A DNA stretch of 64,000 bases. Source: Betaproteobacteria bacterium (GTDB lineage: Bacteria > Pseudomonadota > Gammaproteobacteria > Burkholderiales > JAEUOS01). Every line of letters begins with the position of its first letter. The stretch's first letter is position 1. Below are positions 39,746 to 50,428 of this stretch, piece by piece. The notes below the pieces were generated by a model. That model did no database searches, was not told where the DNA came from, and saw nothing but the letters and a program-made list of their open reading frames with translations. The position numbers and the translations under genes are program-made. The stretch covers positions 72,344 through 136,343 of the forward strand of contig JAQGMJ010000049.1 of assembly GCA_028292405.1 (NCBI GenBank), read 5' to 3'.

Positions 39746-42700
39746 ATGAGGGCGAAGCGAAACAGATCAATACGGCATTGTATCGCCGTGGTGTGCATGG
39801 CCCTGGCAGTTGCGGGCCTGACCGCGTATTCGACCGGCGCGGCGTCCCAGGGTTCCAAGCCGATTTCCCTGCGCGATGCGCAACGCTGGCAGCAATTGCA
39901 GGGCGATGCCGAAGCGCAACTCGGCAAGGGCGGCTACGCCCAAACGGAAAGCCTCGCCAGGCAAGCGGTGAGCGCCGGGGTGGCCGGTTTCGGCCCCGGC
40001 GATCCGAACGTCGCCGCCAGTTACGCCGTCCTGGGCGGGGCGCAACTGAAAAACAATAATATCGGCGAAGCGGAAGCGAGCTTTCGCCAGGCGCTGGGCA
40101 TCTACGAAAAGCGCTTCGGCCCGGAGCACGAATTCGTCGGTGCCATGCTCAACAACCTGGGCCTGGTACTGGAGCGCCAGGGCAATTTCAGTGGCGCCGA
40201 GCTGCTCTTGCGCCGCGCCTTGGCGATCAAGGAAAAAAAGCAGGGCAAGGACAATCCCGACACCGCCGTCACCCTGGCCAACCTGGCCCGTGTGCTTGAC
40301 CGTCAGGGCAAGAGCGGCCAGTTGGCCCAGGTGGGCGCGGCAGGTGTGACAGGTGTGACGCAACCCGCCGCCGCCGGCGCTGCGGCCGGCTCCGCCGCGG
40401 CCCAGCAACTGGCGGCGCAAGCGCAGTCCGCTGCCGGCCAGGGCGACTTCAGCCAGGCCGAGGCCCTGCACCGGCGCGCCCTGGCGGTACATGAAAAGGA
40501 GCTGGGGCCTGAACACCCGACCACACTGGCCACCCTTACCAACCTTGGCAACGTGATGTTGCTGCAGGGCAAGTTCAAACAGGCCGAGCAGGTGTTTCGC
40601 CGTGTCCTGGCGGCACGTGAAAAGGTACTGGGGCCGGAACACCCGGACACTGCCGTCAGCCTGAACAACGTTGCCAATGCCTTGTTCGAGCAATTCAAGC
40701 AGGACGAAGGCGCCGCCCCGGCTTCGCGGCGCCTGCGCTCGGCCACCGCCCAGCAGCCGGAAGCCGAAGTGCTGTACCGCCGCGCGCTGGCGATCCAGGA
40801 AAAGCAGCTTGGGCCCAATCACCCGGCGCTGGCCGCCACCCTCAACAACCTCGGCGTGCTGCTTGCCGGCCGCGGCCTGTACCCCGACGCCGAGGCGATG
40901 CACAAGCGCGCCATCGCCATCGCCGAAAAATCCCTCGGCTTAAGCCACCCCGATACCGCCGCCATGCTCACCGCGCTGGCCATCACCTATGACCGCCAAG
41001 GCAAGAACGGCGACGCCGAAGCCCTGTATGCGCGCGCCGTGGCGATCGCCCGCGACGCCAAGCTGCCGCGCAACCTGCTGGTCAACGCCAGCAGCATGGG
41101 CTACAGCCTGGCGCGCCGCGGCCGCCTGCGCGACGCGCTGCCGTATTACCGCGAAGCGGTGGATGCACTCGAGGCGATGTACACGCAGACGCGCGGCCTC
41201 TCCGAAGAATCGCGCCAGGCCTTTCTCGGGCAGTTTGCCTATGTCTACCGCGAACTGGTGCGCATCCTCGTCACCCTGCACGCGTCGGAGCCGGCGGCGG
41301 GCTACGACCGTGAAGCCCTGGCGGTGGTGTCGCGCAGCCAGTCTCGCGTATTTTCCGAAATGCTCAAGCAGGCCGACGTCGCGCGCTTTTCCGCCACCCC
41401 GGTCTTCATGCAGATCAAGCAAAAACGCGAAAGCCTGCAGGAGCGAGTTGGCGCGCTACGCTTCGCCTATCTTTCGGTGGCAGAAAGCCAGGCCGGCGCC
41501 GCCGGCCAGCGCACGGAAATCGGCCGGCAGATCCAGCAGGTCGAGACCGAACTGAAACAGACCGAAGACCAGCTCTGGCGCGACTATCCGCGCTACATGG
41601 AACTCGCCAGCCCGCGCCCGGTGACGGCCGATGACCTGCAAAAGCGTCTGCTGAAAGACGGTGAAGCCCTGGTGACCTATGCGCTGCTGCCCTCGGAAGC
41701 AGTGATATTCGCCGTCACCCGCGACAAGTTCCGCATGGTCTCGGTAAAGGTGCCGCGCGAAGAGTTCGGCCGCCGCGTTGCACGCATCCGCCGGCCGATG
41801 GAGCAGGTAGCGCAGGGTGAGCCGCTCACCGTGCTGCGCCAAGTCGACCCGGAGGTGTTGCAAAGCCTGTACCGCGACCTGCTGGCGCCGGTGGCTGACA
41901 CCATCAAGGGCGCACGGCAGGTCCTGGTGGCCGCCGACGGTCCGCTCTACACCTTGCCGTTCGAACTGATGCTCATGCGCTATGGCGAGCCCGAGCGCAG
42001 TAAATTCGAAGAACTGCGCCGCGCCAGCGACGGCAGTGCCGGCCATCCCTTTCTCGGCGAATACGCCAGTCTGCCCTATGTCGGGCGCGAGTCGCGCTTC
42101 GTCTATCTTCCCAGCCTGGCAGCCCTGATGTCCCAGCGCAGCAACCCCAGGCCGCCGGCGCGCTACGGCCAGCAACTGGTGGCCTTCGCCGACGCCATGT
42201 TCGGCGGCGAGGCGGGCGACGCCGGCTACAACGCCAGTACCCGCGCCTTGCTTGGCGTGCTGGCGGCCAGCGGCCCGAACGGCGCGCCGCGCATTCCGCG
42301 ACTGCCCGAAACCGCGCTTGAAGCGCGCGAAGCCGCCGCCGTGCTGGGCGCCCCGGCGCAGATTTTCCTGCGCCGCGATGCCCAGGAAAAGCGCATCAAG
42401 ACCGGCGCCTTGAAAGACGCGCGCTACGTGCTCTTCGCCACCCACGGCTTTCTCGGCGCCGACTTTCTGCAAAACGTCGACCTCACCCTGGATGCCGATG
42501 GCAACGTCACTCGCAGCGCCGCCAACAAGGGCGCGCTGGCGCAGCCGGCCCTGGCGCTTACCCTCACAGGTGATCTGCAGGGGGAAGACGGCCTGCTGTC
42601 GATGAAGGAAGTGATCGAAGACGTGGAGCTGAATGCCGAACTGGTAGTGCTCTCCGCCTGCAACACCGCCGGCGAAACCGCGGCCACCAGCAACGGCGAA

Positions 42701-42958
42701 GGCTTCGCCGGCTTGACGCGCGCCTTCATGTATGCCGGCGCGCAAAAGCTGATGGTCAGCCACTGGTCGGTGGAAAGCGCCTCCACCCAGGCGCTGGTGT
42801 CCGGCACCTTCCGCGAGGTCAAGGCCGGCAAGGCGCCGGTCGAGGCCCTGGCGGCGGCGGAACAGTCCTTGTCGGCCACCAGTGAAACTGCCGATGGCCG
42901 CAGCTTTTCACGCGCCCATCCCTTTTTCTGGGCGCCGTTCGTCATGGTGGGGGACTGA
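39746..42958 (+). CDS. exported TPR-CHAT domain protein (caspase-like protease)
   Basis: 1070 residues from the ATG at 39746, preceded by GAGAAG. A basic N-terminus and a hydrophobic stretch (about 11-30) predict export. Residues about 65-500 hold kinesin-light-chain-like TPRs (for example LGPEHPDTAVSLNNVANAL), interrupted near 195-225 by an Ala/Gln/Gly-rich linker. A coiled-coil region follows. The CHAT domain spans about 700-1065, with the catalytic dyad intact: His900 in FATHGF and Cys972 in LSACNTAGE. It overlaps the adenylate cyclase gene by one base. Substrate unknown. Confidence 0.9.
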   Translation: MRAKRNRSIRHCIAVVCMALAVAGLTAYSTGAASQGSKPISLRDAQRWQQLQGDAEAQLGKGGYAQTESLARQAVSAGVAGFGPGDPNVAASYAVLGGAQLKNNNIGEAEASFRQALGIYEKRFGPEHEFVGAMLNNLGLVLERQGNFSGAELLLRRALAIKEKKQGKDNPDTAVTLANLARVLDRQGKSGQLAQVGAAGVTGVTQPAAAGAAAGSAAAQQLAAQAQSAAGQGDFSQAEALHRRALAVHEKELGPEHPTTLATLTNLGNVMLLQGKFKQAEQVFRRVLAAREKVLGPEHPDTAVSLNNVANALFEQFKQDEGAAPASRRLRSATAQQPEAEVLYRRALAIQEKQLGPNHPALAATLNNLGVLLAGRGLYPDAEAMHKRAIAIAEKSLGLSHPDTAAMLTALAITYDRQGKNGDAEALYARAVAIARDAKLPRNLLVNASSMGYSLARRGRLRDALPYYREAVDALEAMYTQTRGLSEESRQAFLGQFAYVYRELVRILVTLHASEPAAGYDREALAVVSRSQSRVFSEMLKQADVARFSATPVFMQIKQKRESLQERVGALRFAYLSVAESQAGAAGQRTEIGRQIQQVETELKQTEDQLWRDYPRYMELASPRPVTADDLQKRLLKDGEALVTYALLPSEAVIFAVTRDKFRMVSVKVPREEFGRRVARIRRPMEQVAQGEPLTVLRQVDPEVLQSLYRDLLAPVADTIKGARQVLVAADGPLYTLPFELMLMRYGEPERSKFEELRRASDGSAGHPFLGEYASLPYVGRESRFVYLPSLAALMSQRSNPRPPARYGQQLVAFADAMFGGEAGDAGYNASTRALLGVLAASGPNGAPRIPRLPETALEAREAAAVLGAPAQIFLRRDAQEKRIKTGALKDARYVLFATHGFLGADFLQNVDLTLDADGNVTRSAANKGALAQPALALTLTGDLQGEDGLLSMKEVIEDVELNAELVVLSACNTAGETAATSNGEGFAGLTRAFMYAGAQKLMVSHWSVESASTQALVSGTFREVKAGKAPVEALAAAEQSLSATSETADGRSFSRAHPFFWAPFVMVGD

Positions 42959-44883
42959 TGGGCGCCAAGCGCGGCGCGCTACACCTGTGGATCCATCTGC
43001 GCAGATGGCGGCGCTTCGCCCTGGTGACCGCGCTGGCCGCCGCATTGGCCATCGGCTTCGACGCGCGCGGCTTGCTGGTGGGCTTCGACGACTTCTACTA
43101 CGACGCCTGGCATCAGCTCGCCGGCAAGCGTCGCGAGGCGCAACACGTGGTGATCGTCTCGGTCGACGACGCCACCTTCGTCAAACTGAAGGACGACCCC
43201 CTGGCCTTCTGGCAGCCGCATTTCGCCCAGGCGATGCGGGTGATCGGCGGCGCCGGCGCCAGGGTTACCGGCCTGGACTTCGTCTATGCCACCAGCGCCG
43301 AGACTTGGCTGTCGCGCCTGAAGTTGCCCGACACCGAAATCAGCCGTACCTACGACAAGCCCTTCCGCGAGGCGATGGCCGCCGGCAACAAGGTGCTGGT
43401 GGGACACCTGATCCAATCCTCCGACGGCAAGGTGGACCTGGTGCTGCCCCCGCCCGAGCACTACTTCCTGCTGCCGCATCAGTTGCAGGACGTCGGCCTG
43501 GCCAACCTGTACCCGGATGAAGACAGCATCCTGCGGCGCTTCTACCCCGTGCTGATCATGCAGGAGGGCGTGCCCGGCCTGGGTTTCTCGACCCGGCTTG
43601 CCCTCTACGCCGCCGGGCAAGACCCGCAAGCCAAGTCATGGAACATGGGCGGCATCGGCATTGCCCATGCGCTGCAGTCGCGCAGCATCGGCTACGTCGG
43701 CCCCACCGGCAGCATTCCGCGCATTTCGATGGCGCGCCTGCTGGAACCCGGCGCCGAAAACCTGCCCGAGGTGAAGGCATTGAAGGACAAGGTGGTGATC
43801 ATCACCGCCCACGACTCCTCCAGCCTGCAGGACACCCACCTGACGCCGTATTCGCGCGGCCTGCCCGGCATCGAGCGCAGCCAGATGACCGGCGGCGAGG
43901 TGCACGCCAATATCGTCGAAACCCTGCTCTCCGGCCGCTACCCGCACCCGGTGTCGCGCCCGCTTGCCTGGGCGCTAATACTGGCGATGGCTGCCCTGGG
44001 TGCCGCGCTGTTCCTGCGCACCCACCCGGTATGGGGCGCGCTGATCGGCCTGGTGCTGGCCTTGGCGGCGGCGCTGGCTTCCTACGCCAGCTTCAGGTCG
44101 GACTCGGTACTGCCTACTGCCGCCCTGCAGTTCAGCGTGCTGCTGGGCTTCCTCTTCACCCTGGGCCTGCGCCTCACCGGCGAGGAACGCGAGCGCGCGC
44201 GCCTGCGCAGCATGTTCGGCAGCTACGTATCTGACGAAGTGGTGGACCTGCTGATCGCCAAGCGGGGCGAGGGTGAGTCCGTCGATCTGCAGGGTGAGGA
44301 GATGGAAGTCACGGTGCTGTTCTCCGACATCCGCAACTTCACCACCATCTCGCAAAAGCTCTCGCCGCACGAAGTGGTCGAGATGCTCAATGAATACTTT
44401 GGTCGGGTTTGCGCCCCGGTGCTGCGCGAGCGCGGCAACGTCAACAAATTCATCGGCGACGCGGTGATGGCGATGTTCGGCTCGCCCGTGGCTTATCCGG
44501 ACCACGCGCGCCGGGCGATCCGCGCCGGCCTGGGCATGATCATCGCCGCCGAGGAGTTTCGTGGCTGGATGCGCAATCGCTTTCCCGATCGCGGCCTGCC
44601 CGAGTTCGCCATCGGCGTCGGCATCCACACCGGTCCGGTGATTTCCGGCGACATCGGCACCGACCGGCGCCGCGAATACACCATCATCGGCGATACAGTG
44701 AATACCGCCTCGCGCCTGGAAGGCATGACCAAGGAACTGGGCTGGAAAATCGTCGCCAGCCGCCATACCGCCGAGATGGCCGGAATTGGGGTGATTGCCG
44801 GGGACGGCAACAGCATCATGGTGAAAGGGCGGTCCGGGGAGATCGACGTGGTTGAAATTCTTGGGGTCCAGGAGCCGCTTTAG
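42958..44883 (+). CDS. CHASE2-domain adenylate cyclase
   Basis: 641 residues. One N-terminal membrane helix (about 19-36), a CHASE2 sensor on the periplasmic side (to about 340), three membrane helices (about 345-425), then a class III cyclase domain. Metal residues are Asp457 (FSDIRNFT) and Asp501 (FIGDAVMAMF). Lys497 and Asp579 (IIGDTVNTASRLE) select ATP, and Asn582 and Arg586 complete the transition-state site. So cAMP synthesis is expected. The ATG overlaps the CHAT stop (TGATG), implying coupled translation and joint function. Confidence 0.94.
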   Translation: MGAKRGALHLWIHLRRWRRFALVTALAAALAIGFDARGLLVGFDDFYYDAWHQLAGKRREAQHVVIVSVDDATFVKLKDDPLAFWQPHFAQAMRVIGGAGARVTGLDFVYATSAETWLSRLKLPDTEISRTYDKPFREAMAAGNKVLVGHLIQSSDGKVDLVLPPPEHYFLLPHQLQDVGLANLYPDEDSILRRFYPVLIMQEGVPGLGFSTRLALYAAGQDPQAKSWNMGGIGIAHALQSRSIGYVGPTGSIPRISMARLLEPGAENLPEVKALKDKVVIITAHDSSSLQDTHLTPYSRGLPGIERSQMTGGEVHANIVETLLSGRYPHPVSRPLAWALILAMAALGAALFLRTHPVWGALIGLVLALAAALASYASFRSDSVLPTAALQFSVLLGFLFTLGLRLTGEERERARLRSMFGSYVSDEVVDLLIAKRGEGESVDLQGEEMEVTVLFSDIRNFTTISQKLSPHEVVEMLNEYFGRVCAPVLRERGNVNKFIGDAVMAMFGSPVAYPDHARRAIRAGLGMIIAAEEFRGWMRNRFPDRGLPEFAIGVGIHTGPVISGDIGTDRRREYTIIGDTVNTASRLEGMTKELGWKIVASRHTAEMAGIGVIAGDGNSIMVKGRSGEIDVVEILGVQEPL

Positions 44884-45030
44884 GCCGGTTTTTAACAATT
44901 TTTATAAAAAAAGAGCCCGAAAAATGGAATATTTCTCCAAAACGCCAAAGCGTGACAAATTCCCTTGATCTGCAGTGCCCCTAGGCGCAAAATTTGAGTT
45001 ATAGCAAGATATGTGCGCAGGAAGGGAACA

Positions 45031-45687
45031 ATGAAACTACTAATCAAGCTGGGAACGGGCATCATCGCGCTGGGCATGTCGATCGCGGCTTGCGCCGCCG
45101 ATGTCGGGCTGGTCAATCAGCTCAGCGGTGACGTTTCCTATCAGGCGGGCAGCGCGGCACCGGCGAAGGCCAGCGCCTTCATGAAGGTGCGCGAGGGCGA
45201 TCAACTAACCGTCCCTGATGGCGGACTGGTGCGCATCGTTTACTTCGACGGCGGCCGCCAGGAAACCTGGAAGGGCCCGGCGAGCTTCAAGGCCGGCACC
45301 AGGCAGGCCGAAGCCATCTCCGGCAAGGCCGATGTTTCGCAGGTGCCGGGTGGTGCTTCGCCCAAGCTGGCGCAAACCACCGAAGTGCTGCAGATCGCCA
45401 AGCTCGGCCGGGCGGGCGGCGTTACTGTCCGCGGCGTGAAAAAGGATCTCTCGACCCTGCCGCCCGCGCAGCAGGCCGAAGTGGCGCAAGCGAAAAAGAC
45501 TTACGAGTCGTGGAAGGTCACCGCGCCGGCCGACGACATCACCCCGGAAATGTATTACTACCTCGTGCTGCAGGACTACATGCTCTACGAGGAAATGCGC
45601 GGCGTGGTCAAGTCGATGCAGACCAAGCAGCCGCACAGCCAGGCCGTGGCCGAGTTGGCCGCCTGGGTGGCGAGCCGGCAAAACTAG
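45031..45687 (+). CDS. exported FecR-like domain protein
   Basis: 218 residues. The signal region ends in SIAACAAD: IAAC fits a lipobox at Cys21, but ordinary cleavage is also possible. The next 70 residues (VNQLSGDVSYQAG, VREGDQLTVPDGGLVRIVYFDGG) resemble a FecR-type beta domain; the C-terminal third is helical and contains EMYYYLVLQDYMLYEEM. A good ribosome site (AGGAAGGGA) precedes the ATG. It lies 147 AT-rich bases after the cyclase gene, with its own terminator. Function unknown; linkage to the CHAT-cyclase pair is inferred from position. Confidence 0.75.
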   Translation: MKLLIKLGTGIIALGMSIAACAADVGLVNQLSGDVSYQAGSAAPAKASAFMKVREGDQLTVPDGGLVRIVYFDGGRQETWKGPASFKAGTRQAEAISGKADVSQVPGGASPKLAQTTEVLQIAKLGRAGGVTVRGVKKDLSTLPPAQQAEVAQAKKTYESWKVTAPADDITPEMYYYLVLQDYMLYEEMRGVVKSMQTKQPHSQAVAELAAWVASRQN

Positions 45688-45714
45688 CGCGCCAGTTTCA
45701 ACAATTGTAAAAAA

Positions 45715-45740
45715 GCCCGGGTCCCCACCCGGGCTTTTTT
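45715..45740 (+). terminator. terminator after the FecR-like gene
   Basis: GCCCGGG, loop TCCCCA, CCCGGGC, followed by TTTTTT and preceded by an A-run. It separates the CHAT/cyclase/FecR-like block from the acyl-CoA ligase gene. Confidence 0.93.
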
Positions 45741-45820
45741 GTTTTGGCCGCATATAATCTACGACAGACCGCGAACAAGATTGCGGCACCGGACCGGCCA
45801 AAAATCCCAAGGAGACACCC

Positions 45821-47449
<1,629 letters not shown>

Positions 47450-47459
47450 AGGAAATTCG

Positions 47460-48272
47460 ATGGCAGACACAGCCACGCAACGCGCGGCGCAATGGCTGTT
47501 CGACGAGCATGCCGCCAAACGCCGTTTCACGGCGCTGGGCGGCGATCTCGTCCCCGCCGGCATGCCCCAGGCTTACGACGTGCAGGATGCGCTGGTGGCG
47601 CTGCACCGCGAAGCCTGGAACTGCGGCCTGGCCGGATACAAGGTCGCCCTCACCACGCCGGCAATGCGCAAATTCGTCGGTTTCGACAACTCGATTGCCG
47701 GGCAGGTGTTGGCGCGTGATGTAAGCCGCTCGCCCGCCGTGGCGCGTCTGTCCGATTTCGGCCGCCTCGGCTTCGAGTGCGAACTGGCGTTCCTGATGGG
47801 TGCCGACCTGCCGCCGCAAGCAGTCCCGGTGGACCGCGCGCAGATCAGCCGCGCCATCGCCGCCGCGGCGCCCGCCTTCGAACTGGTGGACGACCGCAAC
47901 GCCGACTATTCCGCCTTCGGCAAGAACCAGGCGACTGTGCTCAGCCTGGCGGCGGACAACGCCTGGAACCACGGCGTGGTGCTGGGCGCCTGGCGCGAAG
48001 ACTGGACTTCGATCGACTTGCCCGCCGTCCACGGCGTGCTGCAGATCAACGGCCAGCAGGTGGGCGAAGGCTGGGGCCGCGATGTGCTGGGGCATCCGCT
48101 GGACGCGATGGTATGGACTGCGCGGCATCTGCATGCGCGCGGCCGCACCCTGAAAAAAGGCGAACTGGTGATCACCGGCAGCCTGATCACCTCCAAATTT
48201 CCCAGGGCCGGCGACCACGTGCGTTTCGAGGCCGCCGGTGTCGGCACGGTCGAGCTTGCCGTCACGCCATGA
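47460..48272 (+). CDS. 2-keto-4-pentenoate hydratase-like (FAH superfamily) protein
   Basis: 270 residues, the size of MhpD/TesE-type hydratases. GYKVALTTPAMRKF, FECELAFLMG (metal-binding Glu pair) and FELVDDRNADY fit the fold. It starts ten bases after the acyl-CoA ligase gene with AAGGAAAT as ribosome site, so both are probably one transcript. A 4-oxalocrotonate decarboxylase or another keto-acid activity is also possible. Confidence 0.82.
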   Translation: MADTATQRAAQWLFDEHAAKRRFTALGGDLVPAGMPQAYDVQDALVALHREAWNCGLAGYKVALTTPAMRKFVGFDNSIAGQVLARDVSRSPAVARLSDFGRLGFECELAFLMGADLPPQAVPVDRAQISRAIAAAAPAFELVDDRNADYSAFGKNQATVLSLAADNAWNHGVVLGAWREDWTSIDLPAVHGVLQINGQQVGEGWGRDVLGHPLDAMVWTARHLHARGRTLKKGELVITGSLITSKFPRAGDHVRFEAAGVGTVELAVTP

Positions 48273-48290
48273 TGCGGCGCCCTGGAGATC

Positions 48291-49343
48291 CTAAAGCGCT
48301 GCCGGCAGGCTGACGCCGTATTTCTCCGCCCAGGGCGTAAGCAGGGGCATGACCGAGGCGTGCAGTTCGATACCGCCGGCATGCTGCGCCTCGCGGCGCT
48401 CCAGCCCGCGCTCGCCCGGCAGGCGCACCTTGGTAAAGCCCGGGCGCGGACGCGAACTGCGGCAGGCGTCGGCTACCCAATCCACCTGACGCTGCATGCC
48501 GGCCAGGCCGCCGAAGGCCTCGGGGTCGAGCAGTTGCACAAACACCGTCGCGCCCCAGCCTTCCTTCGGGTCGGCGCGCCCGTTGCCGGTCAGGCCGCCG
48601 GTCAGTGCCTCCACCATCAGCGTCAGGCCGTAGCCCTTGTGCCCGACGTCCATGCCGCCCAGTAGCTGGATGGTGCCGCCACCGCCGGGCAGGCCGTATT
48701 TCGGGTCGTCGGTCGCTTCGCCTTTGTCGTCAATCAGCCACTTTTGCGGGAAGCGTTTGCCTTCCTTCGCCAGGCGGTTGCTCATGCCGTTGGTGGTGAT
48801 CGAGCACGACACGTCCACCAGGATAGGCGTGCCGCTGGTGGGAATGCCGAAAGCCATCGGGTTGGGGGTGAACACCGGGTCCAGGCCGCCGTGCGGCGCG
48901 ACAGAGGCGCTATTGCGGTCGCTGCAATACAGCAGCATCACCAGGCCCTGGTCAGTGGCGCGCTTGAGATAGGCGGTGAGCGCGGCGATGTGGTGCGAGC
49001 GGCGGATGGTGATGCTGCCGGTGCCGTAAGTCCTGGCCATCTTCGCGCATTCATCCATCGCCTTGAGCACCAGCCAGGGGCCTGGCAGGCGGCGGCCATC
49101 CCAGGCGGCGGCGGCGGGGCGGCTGTTCAGTACCTCGGGCTCGCCGGTTTTCAGCATGTTGCCGCTTTGCAGTTCGCCGAGATAGGGCCCAAGCAGGGCC
49201 AGGCCGTGGGTGTCGTGGCCCATCAGGTCGCCTTCGACCAGAATCTCGGCGACCGCCTGCGCCTTGGCCGAATCGACGCCCGCGGCCGTGAGCAGGGCGA
49301 CGGCGGCGGAAGTTAAGGCGGCAGCGGAATAGCGGGTGCTCAT
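48291..49343 (-). CDS. Ldh-family (malate/L-lactate/ureidoglycolate-type) dehydrogenase
   Basis: 350 residues from the ATG at 49343, which has AAAGGAG upstream; a longer in-frame extension has no such site. The unusual NAD(P) fold of this family is marked by GHDTHGLALLGPYL, the catalytic His region RRSHHIAALTAYL, VAPHGGLDPVFTPNPMAFG and DVGHKGYGLTLMVE. Such enzymes oxidise 2-hydroxy acids or reduce 2-oxo acids. It is the only minus-strand gene in this block and is divergent from the GarR-like reductase. Confidence 0.88.
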   Translation of the reverse strand: MSTRYSAAALTSAAVALLTAAGVDSAKAQAVAEILVEGDLMGHDTHGLALLGPYLGELQSGNMLKTGEPEVLNSRPAAAAWDGRRLPGPWLVLKAMDECAKMARTYGTGSITIRRSHHIAALTAYLKRATDQGLVMLLYCSDRNSASVAPHGGLDPVFTPNPMAFGIPTSGTPILVDVSCSITTNGMSNRLAKEGKRFPQKWLIDDKGEATDDPKYGLPGGGGTIQLLGGMDVGHKGYGLTLMVEALTGGLTGNGRADPKEGWGATVFVQLLDPEAFGGLAGMQRQVDWVADACRSSRPRPGFTKVRLPGERGLERREAQHAGGIELHASVMPLLTPWAEKYGVSLPAAL

Positions 49344-49489
49344 GTGTGTAGTCTCCTTTTTCATTTTAGGGGTTCGGGATGTGCAAACCGGTGTAGGGGC
49401 CGTTTGCAATTGCCTGACGCTGCGCCGATAATGTGCAGCGATTGTAACCAACTCGTTAACCCGCGACGACCGGGAAACAGCGCCACTCG

Positions 49490-50389
49490 ATGATTCACCC
49501 CCGCATCGCATTTCTCGGTATCGGCCTGATGGGCCTGCCGATGGCCCGCAATCTCCTGAAGGCGGGCTTTCCGGTTACCGTGTGGAACCGCACGCGCAGC
49601 AAGGCCGAGGTGTTGGTGGAGGAAGGCGCAACCGTCGCCGAAACCCCGGAAGACGCGTTGCGCCAGGCGGACCTCGTCATCACCATGCTGGAAAGCGGCG
49701 CGATAGTCGAAGAGGTGCTGTTCGGCAGCGGCGCGGTCAAGGCCCTGCCCAAAGGCGCGCTGGTGATCGACATGAGTTCGATCAAGCCGCGCGAAGCGCA
49801 GGCGCACGCCGAACAATTGCGCGCGCTGGGTTGCCGCCATCTCGATGCGCCGGTCTCCGGCGGCACCCTCGGCGCCGAGGCCGCGACCCTTGCCATCATG
49901 GCCGGCGGCGAGGAAGCCGATTTCGCCGAGGCCGAAGCGGTGCTGAAGGTGCTGGGCAAGCCGCTGCGCGTCGGCCCGCATGGTTCGGGGCAACTGGCCA
50001 AGCTGGCCAACCAGATGATCGTCGGCATCACCATCGGCGCGGTGGCCGAAGCCTTGCAACTGGCCGCCGCCGGCGGTGCCGACCCGGCGCTGGTGCGCGA
50101 GGCGATACGCGGCGGATTCGCCGGCAGCCGCATCCTCGAAGTGCACGGCGAGCGCATGCTCAAGCGCGACTTCGCCGCCCGCGCCACCGCCCAGGTGCAG
50201 TTGAAGGACATGAACAACGCGCTGGATGCCGCGGCCGGCTTCGACGGCCACCAGTTGCCCATCACCGCGCAGTTGCGCGATCTCTACGCCTCGCTATGCA
50301 AGCATGGCGGCGCCGGTGTCGATCACAGCGGCCTGTTCCTGGAACTGGAACGCATCAACGAGAAGGCGGAAAAGGTCAGGTTTCCATAA
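49490..50389 (+). CDS. beta-hydroxyacid dehydrogenase (GarR / 3-hydroxyisobutyrate dehydrogenase type)
   Basis: 299 residues. Rossmann motif FLGIGLMGLPMARNLLKAG, substrate loop DAPVSGGTLGAEAATL, and the catalytic Lys in KLANQMIVG. The family reduces tartronate semialdehyde or oxidises 3-hydroxyisobutyrate. With a sugar-acid dehydratase immediately downstream, tartronate semialdehyde reductase is a reasonable guess, not proven. Confidence 0.88.
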   Translation: MIHPRIAFLGIGLMGLPMARNLLKAGFPVTVWNRTRSKAEVLVEEGATVAETPEDALRQADLVITMLESGAIVEEVLFGSGAVKALPKGALVIDMSSIKPREAQAHAEQLRALGCRHLDAPVSGGTLGAEAATLAIMAGGEEADFAEAEAVLKVLGKPLRVGPHGSGQLAKLANQMIVGITIGAVAEALQLAAAGGADPALVREAIRGGFAGSRILEVHGERMLKRDFAARATAQVQLKDMNNALDAAAGFDGHQLPITAQLRDLYASLCKHGGAGVDHSGLFLELERINEKAEKVRFP

Positions 50390-50428
50390 GCGGCAAAGCG
50401 GTTCACATAAAACAAAGAGGAAGAGACA

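Noticed and set aside
44942-44953. Small hairpin ACGC-CAAA-GCGT after the cyclase gene, considered as a terminator
   Set aside because: Only four base pairs and no T-run; the cyclase and FecR-like genes may be joined by read-through.
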